NCBI GenBank assembly: GCA_949987565.1
Contig: OX465107.1
Location: 7,259,851-7,323,850, forward strand
Length of the DNA: 64,000 nt
Direction of reading: 5' to 3'
Source: Luidia sarsii
Lineage: Eukaryota > Echinodermata > Asteroidea > Paxillosida > Luidiidae
Shown here piece after piece: positions 57,775 to 64,000 of this stretch; the first letter of the stretch is position 1; each line of letters starts with the position of its first letter. The notes beneath the pieces are model-generated. The model saw nothing but the letters and a program-made list of their open reading frames with translations. It was not told the origin of the DNA and ran no database searches. Both the position numbers and the translations under genes were made by a program.

Positions 57775-59779
57775 TACTTGGCTTTATAATCTGACCATCG
57801 GACTTGCTCCTCAGAAAAATAAAGACGGCTGGGTTTTCATTTTCACACAACCTGCGAACCGACTGGAGCACAAGATCCGATCCAACATTGAAATTCTGCA
57901 TCAACATCAGAAGATGTAGATGTAGATGAAAAGCATAAAACCCTGACCAAAGAAAAAATGATTCACCAGAAGTTCTTAAACACGTAAATGTATTTCCTCC
58001 TGATCTAGTTTGCTCCTGGTTCTTATTCCTTTCTTTTAGCCCTCACCCTGAGTGGCTTTTTCAGGCCTTGTGTTGGGCGACTTTCATAAAACAAAAATTG
58101 AAAAAATAACAATTTCCTTGATAAAATTACCAAAACAAACAAGACCATAAGATCTTGGTTTTCCCAGATAGTACAAGGTGATTCATTCTCTAGAAAACGC
58201 TTGAAGAAGAAGAATAAAAAAACCGTTATTTCAAATCAGAATGATCTTGTTGCGGTCTATGGAGCTTATGCAATCTGAGAAAGGTCCAATGTTCAAAAAC
58301 GACTCCTTCATGCTCAGAGCATGACATTCGTGCTCAGATAGAGCGCAATGCGCATGCCTAGTGGTATACGTGCAAGCTCAGACCCATGCGTGTGCTTAAG
58401 AGTATGCAATGCTATGCATGCACACGAAAAAACAACCACATGCGCACTTGCACAATGTCAGTGCTACCCGTGTACGCATGATTATTTGTTGCTTTATGAC
58501 GGACATTTGTAAAACAAGAGCCATGTCAGATTCTGTGTCCTCGGAGGGATCTTCTGACTGGCCAATGACTGGCTCCCTGTAGCTCAGTGGGAGAAAGTAC
58601 GATTGAAACAGACAGGGAGAGGCAAATTGCATCCCCTTTAGGATATGCAGAGGTGCAGGGAAGCACACAGAGGCTACACGATAAGACAGCAATGGCTCAT
58701 TACCATCGGAGCTAGCTAACCATAGCCGCTTTCCCCTGGTGTGGTGAGGTACCGGTGCACTAGGCCTCTCAACCACTTTGCACCAAAACCTCCGAATTCG
58801 CAGCGTTGCTTGTGCTTCTATGGGTCGGACTCTCCAACTCCGGGCACCACTATTGGCAGAGTTTTAAGCAAGGACTCTTTTCAGCCTAGAACAAAGCCAT
58901 ATGAAGCATGACAAAGACCTGTTTTGATGCAAGTCGCCGCATGAATTGCCAGGAATAACGGCAACCAATGCGCTACTGTGGGACTTTTCCTATAGATGAT
59001 TGAGGGATAGCGTGCTGCCACAGGAGACAGTGCGTCGGCATGAACCACAGCTCAACGGTCGTCGGACAGGCAGTGGAATTCCACCCACTATCTTCACTGC
59101 AATCTGTACGCTCGGTTGGGTCCGACCCCCTCCAAGATTTGACCGCCTGGAGTGGAGTCTAGTCTGCGGTGAAAGGTTGTCAGTACAGGGGCTACTTAGA
59201 CACACTGTACACAAGCAGTTGCACTACACTCCATTGACTACACACAATGGAATGGACTCTTTTCCAAAAGCCACACCGACATCCGAATTATGTCAGGTTG
59301 AACTCACTTGTACACAAAGTATACCCTTATTGATTTACTTCACAGATATATCTTGTTCTTGATTGTTTAGCGAGTTTTGAAGATGGCAAATTGATCCAAA
59401 ACCTCCGTAGGGCGGTCATCAGCCAAGACGCGAAGTGGTTAAATGACTCCATTCCCTCCTCGGTGCTCAGAGCAATGCGAGCACGCTCAGAGCGCACAAA
59501 CCCCCCGAACTAGGCACGCACACAAAGAAACAACGCGCGCACTGTCAGAATTGCACGCAGGCGCGCACATCCAAGACAGCAGGAACATGTCCAGAACGAA
59601 CCAAAGAAAAAAAAACGCCATTCTCGGCTGCCACAACCAAGCACATCAAAAGTCCTATACAGTGTAGCTTGTGTCGTCACAAATAGACTCATAAACTCCG
59701 AGGGCCTGGGCAGGACTGCTCTCGAAAGAAACCCAGCCCTACATGGCACACCAACTTGAGCTGTCAAAGTCTAACGGAA

Positions 59780-60340
59780 CAGAAATGAGACGAGTGAGAT
59801 TACTACTTCTTCTTCTCTCGTATGTTAAACACAGCAGTCAAAATGGGCAGTTGCTGAGGTAGGTGAGCAGTGACCAGTTCTGGTCTATCTACTTCTGTGA
59901 GTGGGCATGGAGATCTCATCCCAGGGCACTCGCTAAATGACGTGCTCATGGGTTTGTATTTGTCCACACGGACAGAGGTCAGAGTCCGCAATTCCCTCAT
60001 TACTTTCTTGGTTGCTCCATAGCGCCCATGCACGCCCCAGACCGCAGTCTGTTCAGTTGTATACCCAGGGCTTTCTTGCATGGTGGATTGCTACCTGGGG
60101 GATGGGTGGGTCCAGGCCTCAAAGTATGGCCGGAGCTGTTCTGGTGTGTCTGGGGTGGGGGGTCCTGCTTCTTCCAGGTTATCGAGGAAGGAGCACAAGG
60201 TCTTCCTTGAATGCAGACTGTGTGTGGGGCCTCCTTTTCATACAGAATACAATGGGATTCCTCGGCAGATTTTCTAAACAGTTGTTGTCTCGTCGTATAC
60301 TTGAGGAGGTTGGAGCTCAGACAGGCAGGAAAGGCAGATG
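59780..60340 (-). pseudogene. Possible non-LTR retrotransposon relic
   Basis: The minus strand carries DSDLCPCGQIQTHEHVI, the Cys-x-Cys...His pattern typical of reverse-transcriptase tails of LINE-like elements, broken by a stop. The neighbouring frame reads LEEAGPPTPDTPEQLRPYFE. Frames and stops are scrambled, so it would be dead. Recognition rests on one short motif. Confidence 0.3.
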
Positions 60341-60427
60341 ACTATAAAGAGGAGTGGATCTGATAGAGCCCGATGTGGGCCTCGGATACTGCTCCCATAA
60401 CATCCAACAGAAGAACAGGGCTGGACT

Positions 60428-60572
60428 GCACAGAGAGCCTCACGATGCATCGTGTACTCAACTCACGACGGACGACCCGTCGTAAGTTGTGACCGACTGT
60501 ATGGTTCTTGTGCATCGCTCGTCGTCTCGCGACCGATCGTGAGCAATGATGAGTTTGATGAAATCGACCGCA
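60428..60572. repeat. Foldback repeat in the GPD2 3' flank
   Basis: GATGCATCGTGTACTCAACT, ACCCGTCGTAAGTTGTGACC, CGATCGTGAGCAATGATGAG, TTTGATGAAATCGACCGC. It is the same family as 17,758-17,903 and begins about 65 bases beyond the GPD2 stop, so it may lie in the 3' untranslated region. Confidence 0.65.
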
Positions 60573-60635
60573 GGACATGAACTGGAGATACTGATTGGGA
60601 TTTTTTTTTTTTTTAGTTTTTTTTTTTTAACAGGA

Positions 60636-60746
60636 CTACACACCCCCACCGCTGCGGTCAGTGGAGATGACGTTGCGCTCGCCCATGTTCAGGGCAATCT
60701 CCAGGCGGACGTTGGCCATGGCACCCGTCTTGATGGCACTCATGAG
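60636..60746 (-). CDS. GPD2: GPD2 last coding exon
   Basis: 111 nt including TAG; acceptor TCACAG. It encodes LMSAIKTGAMANVRLEIALN, then MGERNVISTDRSGGGV. Two A-rich tracts on the coding strand follow within 40 bases of the stop. No clear AATAAA was seen nearby. Confidence 0.95.
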   Translation of the reverse strand, partial: LMSAIKTGAMANVRLEIALNMGERNVISTDRSGGGV

Positions 60747-62896
60747 CTGTGACCCGGTGGAAGGAAGGGGAGGAGGAGGAGGGGAAGAAAAATGAAAGAA
60801 AAAAAAAAACGTGAAAGAAATGAAAGAATCGGATAGACATCAAACGGATGTATTCATCGATTTTGTTTTGTGGACGGCATACGCTAAAAAAGAGTAAAAT
60901 ATGAAATTCTTTCAAAACAAGAAAGTTTTAAAAAGATCCCCCTTTTTCTTTCAAACGGTCCTGATTGGATCGAGAGAATCAGTCCTTTGGGTTACTGAAA
61001 TTTGCATTTTTTGGATTGCTGAAGTCAGTAACTTTTAAAACAGTCACTTTTTAAAACAGACAAATAAAGGAAAAACTGAAAGGGAAATTTTTCAAAAATG
61101 TTGACAAAAATGGCAAAGAAAACGTAGACTGGACTAGGTAGTTGAACCCGAGAGGTCTGGCTTTGCGGACTCATGGGTAACCTCTGGTCACTCATCCTTA
61201 CTCAGGTTCTAATGTGTCATCACCGCAGTCGTAAATGAGCGACGGACACAGAGCACCAGACCCTAACAGCATCAAAGCTCCTGAAAGTTGTCATTTTGGA
61301 AAACCTGAAAAGTGTAGAGCGCCGCTGTGGCACAAACCGCGGGGCCACAGTTGAGGCACCTCGTTATTTTTTTCTTTTTATTTTTAACGTATATTCCAGA
61401 GATAGTTGGGGGATGAGACTCAGAATGAGGTCTCGCACCAAACTGAAAAGTTGTCTGGTTTGAAGACTGCCTGAATTTCTCAGGCCTCGCGATCCCCACG
61501 ATAGTCTCAGGGAGAGTGTTCAAAAGTTCTGACTCTGGGCCCTCCCGCGGAACCAAGACGCCATTTTTTGATCGGCGCTGTCCATCTTATAGGCGGCCTG
61601 TGTCCGCTTGTCGTGTGGCCCCGCGAGACTGGAAACCCCCAGGGTCAAGCGCAGAGGGTCCCGTCGGTCTCTACTCACTTGCAGGAACTCGTCCAGCTCC
61701 ACGCGGCCGTTCTTGTTGCAGTCCACCTCGCTCAGCATGTCACGGAGCTGGTCCTCTGTAATCGTCTCGCCAACATTCTGTCAAGGGCCACCGTTGCAAA
61801 AGGAAAGAGAAATTTCACAAAATGAAATGAGCAATGAATTTGATGAGGGTTTGCCCCACTCAAAGTAATAAGCTCTGAGTATTCAGTGCTTTGCCCGATG
61901 CTTGATGAAAAATTCAGGCAGCTCGGGCAGGATGCGAACCCGCGACTCCTGCTTTCTAGTGCAGACGTCTTAACTACCGAGCCGGTCATGGTCGTGTGGC
62001 AAATTTGAATAATGTATAGCGACGGGTACCGCGTTGCATCATAGATATAGCATGATGTTTGCGTAAAACCTTATTTTGGAATTACATTCTCCTTGACGCA
62101 AACATCATGTTATTATGTATGAGGCAACGAATAAGAAAACAAAATTCACCCAAATTTAATCAGATTTGTAGCTGAGACTTTCTGGGAACCTATCTTGGTG
62201 TAGTGGTGCCTCTGAGGAAAAGCCCTGGTATGATCCAAAAGACTCAGGTCCTCTACAGCTTTTTTTAAATTTGCGTTTTAAGGTCGTTCAACTCACTGTG
62301 CCACGTAATGCAGAGGTGGTTGAGTTGACTTGGGGCCTGTCATTGTCACCATATTTCACAGTGACTTGAAAATCACCATCTCACTTCCATTGTCATGCTA
62401 TCTGTCATGCTATGACTTTATTGTGATGCTACTGTCTCTGTCATTGTCACACAATGTTGACGCGACTGTCAAATGAAGCCACCCATTTTACTGTCGGGGT
62501 AACTATGTCATCAAGACTTTGTCCGCCGAAGTCTCACTGAAATTGTCACGCTATGTCACTGCGATGACATTGTCTTGCTATTATTGTCACACTTTATCGC
62601 GGTGACTGTCACGCGAAGTCAATGCCTCACTATCTCTGCACGCTGTGTCGCGGTGACTTTGTCGCATGGAGTCGCTGCCTTGCCTTCCCTGCATTCAGCC
62701 GACCACTCACCATCAAGAAGTTGCGCATGTCGATGGGCGTGATGTAGCCCTTGTTGTCCTGGTCCAGGAGGTGGAAGCGCTTGGTGTACTTGTCCGTCTC
62801 CTCCTTGCTGAACTGGATGGGCACTTTGAGGAGGGATGAGTGGCAGTTGTAGCCCATCTCCTTGTTCAGGAACTGCATGCCCCTCTCCAATTCCTC
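60636..62896 (-). CDS. GPD2: GPD2, mitochondrial FAD glycerol-3-phosphate dehydrogenase, C-terminal part
   Basis: Three exons (62711-62896, 61679-61777, 60636-60746) encode the last 131 residues; the gene enters from the right edge. Seen are the helix ERGMQFLNKEMGYN, the pair of EF-hands DQDNKGYITPID and DCNKNGRVELDE, then FLQLMSAIKTGAMANVRLE and the end DRSGGGV. Human GPD2 has the same order (KRFHKFDADQKGFIT, NEVDLNKNGQVELNEFLQLMSA, DRSCGGL). The enzyme oxidises glycerol-3-phosphate to DHAP on the outer face of the inner mitochondrial membrane, passing electrons to ubiquinone. The EF-hands confer calcium activation. Both loops keep acidic or oxygen ligands at positions 1, 3, 5, 9 and 12, so calcium binding is likely. 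The FAD and catalytic domains lie outside the window. Confidence 0.97.
61388..61530 (+). repeat. Dispersed repeat, CCAGAGATAGTTG family, copy 2
   Basis: Same sequence as 7,943-8,085 with scattered substitutions, in the last GPD2 intron. Confidence 0.7.
61679..61777 (-). CDS. GPD2: GPD2 exon with second EF-hand
   Basis: 99 nt, phase 0; acceptor TTGACAG, donor GTGAGTAG. It encodes NVGETITEDQLRDMLSEVDC and NKNGRVELDEFLQ, the second calcium-binding loop. Confidence 0.97.
61880..62003 (-). repeat. Second tRNA-derived SINE family, best copy
   Basis: Minus strand: GGCTCGGTAGTTAAGACGTC, TGCACTAGAAAGCAGGAGTC, GCGGGTTCGCATCCTGCCCG, then GCATCGGGCAAAGCACTGAA. The GGTTCGCATCC B-box is intact. Degenerate relatives: 9,790-9,900 and 36,165-36,320. 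Confidence 0.7.
62711..62896 (-). CDS. GPD2: GPD2 exon with first EF-hand
   Basis: 186 nt, phase 0; acceptor ATTGCAG, donor GTGAGTGG. It encodes EELERGMQFLNKEMGYNCHS and KRFHLLDQDNKGYITPIDM, the first calcium-binding loop. Confidence 0.96.
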
Positions 62897-63359
62897 CTGC
62901 AATGGCCAGGAGAGACACTTGTTCAAGTTGTTCAGACTCCAAATCACCCCTCAAATCTACAGAAGGGCTGACGTTTCGATCATTGCTCGTGGTACCATTA
63001 CCAAAGGCCCCACCAGGATCAGAAATCTAGGACGTAGACACCCTGAAGGACCTCTAAGGCAAGTGAAGCATCATACAAGTACCTTGCCCTAAACCTAAAT
63101 ACTACATGACTATACCTACCCTAGATTTGTATGATTTTTGGTCATTTTTTTTATTTCGTCAGTGAGCAATTTCAGACTTCACAGCTTTGTTATAACAATT
63201 TACTGGATTAGGATATGATGATATATGATGAAGGATTCTTGGAGGTGAAAGTCATTGTAAAACTTCTGATGTTTTATTTTTACCGGTTCTTATGGTGGAT
63301 GTGTGATTCCCCTCCCCCAAAAAGGAATCCTAGTTTACAACAGAATGCAGCATGAAAAA
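62897..63359. other. GPD2 intron, left part
   Basis: Contains one arm of the GGTCCTGCTAGGATCG family (62,960-63,025); otherwise plain AT-rich intron leading into the trinucleotide array. Confidence 0.5.
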
Positions 63360-64000
63360 ACAACACTCTAGCAAACAGCAGCAGTAATAATGACAGGAAC
63401 CTGAAAAAAGAACACATCAGTACCAGTAGCAGTACCAGCAGCAGTAGCAGCAGCAGCAACAGCAGCAACTGCAGCAAAATCAACATCACAAACAGCAACA
63501 ACAGCTATAGCAATAGCATAAGCAACAACATCAGCAACAACAGCAGCAGCAATATCAACAGCATCAACAGCACCAATAGCAGCAGCAACTGCAGCAATAG
63601 CAACAGCAGCAAAATCAACATCACAAACAGCAACAGCAGCTATAGCAATAGCATAAGCAACATCAGCAACAGCAGCAGCAGCAGCAATATCAACAGCATC
63701 AACGGCAACAACAACACCAGCAATAGCAACAGCAGCAAAATCAACACCACAAACAGCAACAGCAGCAATAGCAATAGCATAAGCAACAACAACATCAACA
63801 ATAGCAGCAGCAATAGCAACAGCATCAACAACAGCAGCAACAACTACAATAGCAACAGCAGCAACAGCAGCAACAGCAGCAACAACAGCAGCAGCAACTA
63901 CAATAGCAACAGCAGCAAAATCAACATCACAAACAGCAACAGCAGCTATAGCAATAGCATAAGCAACAACATCAGCAACAATAGCAGCAGCAATATCAAC
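63360..64000. repeat. CAG/CAA/ATC trinucleotide array
   Basis: Almost every triplet is CAG, CAA, CAT, TAG or similar, in GPD2 intronic sequence running off the right edge. A longer motif beginning AAAATCAACATCACAAACAG recurs at 63,476, 63,611, 63,737 and 63,917 (spacings 135, 126 and 180). The Leu-rich minus-strand ORFs are artefacts. Confidence 0.93.

Larger units (their letters stand above)
53935..60635. other. Region between the SEC61B and GPD2 3' ends
   Basis: Both genes end into this region. Seen are the SEC61B 3' part, a SINE-like element (56,490-56,790), a TCAGAACCACAC/TCCGCAAACC repeat (56,960-57,070, related to 22,040 and 53,525-53,680), the 141-bp MITE copy 2, a repeat at 58,765-58,920 shared with 28,685-28,830, and a possible retrotransposon relic. 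No gene was recognised. Confidence 0.55.

Noticed and set aside
58396..58776. 126-codon minus-strand ORF
   Set aside because: No recognisable motif, no splice context, and the underlying CATGCGCA-rich DNA looks repetitive (similar to about 59,460-59,580).
63280..63843. Leu-rich minus-strand ORFs and polyglutamine-like plus frames
   Set aside because: Triplet repeat in a GPD2 intron, interrupted by TAG in the CAG/CAA frame.

Overview
The window is animal genomic DNA with no prokaryotic features. Short GC-rich coding exons with GT/AG junctions sit in long AT-rich introns full of dispersed repeats, tRNA-derived SINE-like elements, small inverted-repeat transposons and very long simple-sequence arrays. 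Three protein genes can be recognised by their residues, all with intron-rich structures and vertebrate-like sequence. The abundant TACATGTACATGTA-type sequence and the repeat content fit a non-vertebrate deuterostome (echinoderm or hemichordate/cephalochordate type). This placement is an inference; no species marker was seen.

Layout. (a) 1-1100: CTGCCT-type simple repeat, then a candidate first coding exon (969-1052, minus) of an unrecognised gene running off the left edge. (b) 5,658-39,275, minus: a SESTD1-like gene (SEC14-like lipid-binding domain plus spectrin repeats). Sixteen coding exons were resolved to the base, giving 1,028 codons that stay in frame across every junction. The final coding exon(s), left of 5,658, were not found. 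(c) 39,276-51,923: intergenic, mostly repeats, including about 2.8 kb of CTGCCT/AGGCAG low-complexity DNA at 48.7-51.5 kb. (d) 51,924-53,934, plus: a complete four-exon SEC61B gene (102 aa), most of whose coding sequence lies in exons too short to show as long ORFs. (e) 53,935-60,635: intergenic, repeats and a possible retrotransposon relic. (f) 60,636-62,896, minus: the last three coding exons of GPD2 (mitochondrial FAD glycerol-3-phosphate dehydrogenase, EF-hand tail); the rest lies right of the window. (g) 62,897-64,000: GPD2 intron filled by a CAG/CAA-type trinucleotide repeat.

SESTD1 and SEC61B are divergently transcribed; SEC61B and GPD2 converge. The three products act in different places (cytosolic phospholipid/Wnt and TRPC scaffold, ER translocon, mitochondrial inner membrane), so nothing suggests a shared pathway. 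The most unusual material is a coding heptad minisatellite in SESTD1, several structurally complete unclassified transposons with visible TIRs and target duplications, a tRNA-like SINE whose body lies on both sides of the tRNA part, a perfect 50-bp palindrome, and a strand-switching purine/pyrimidine satellite.
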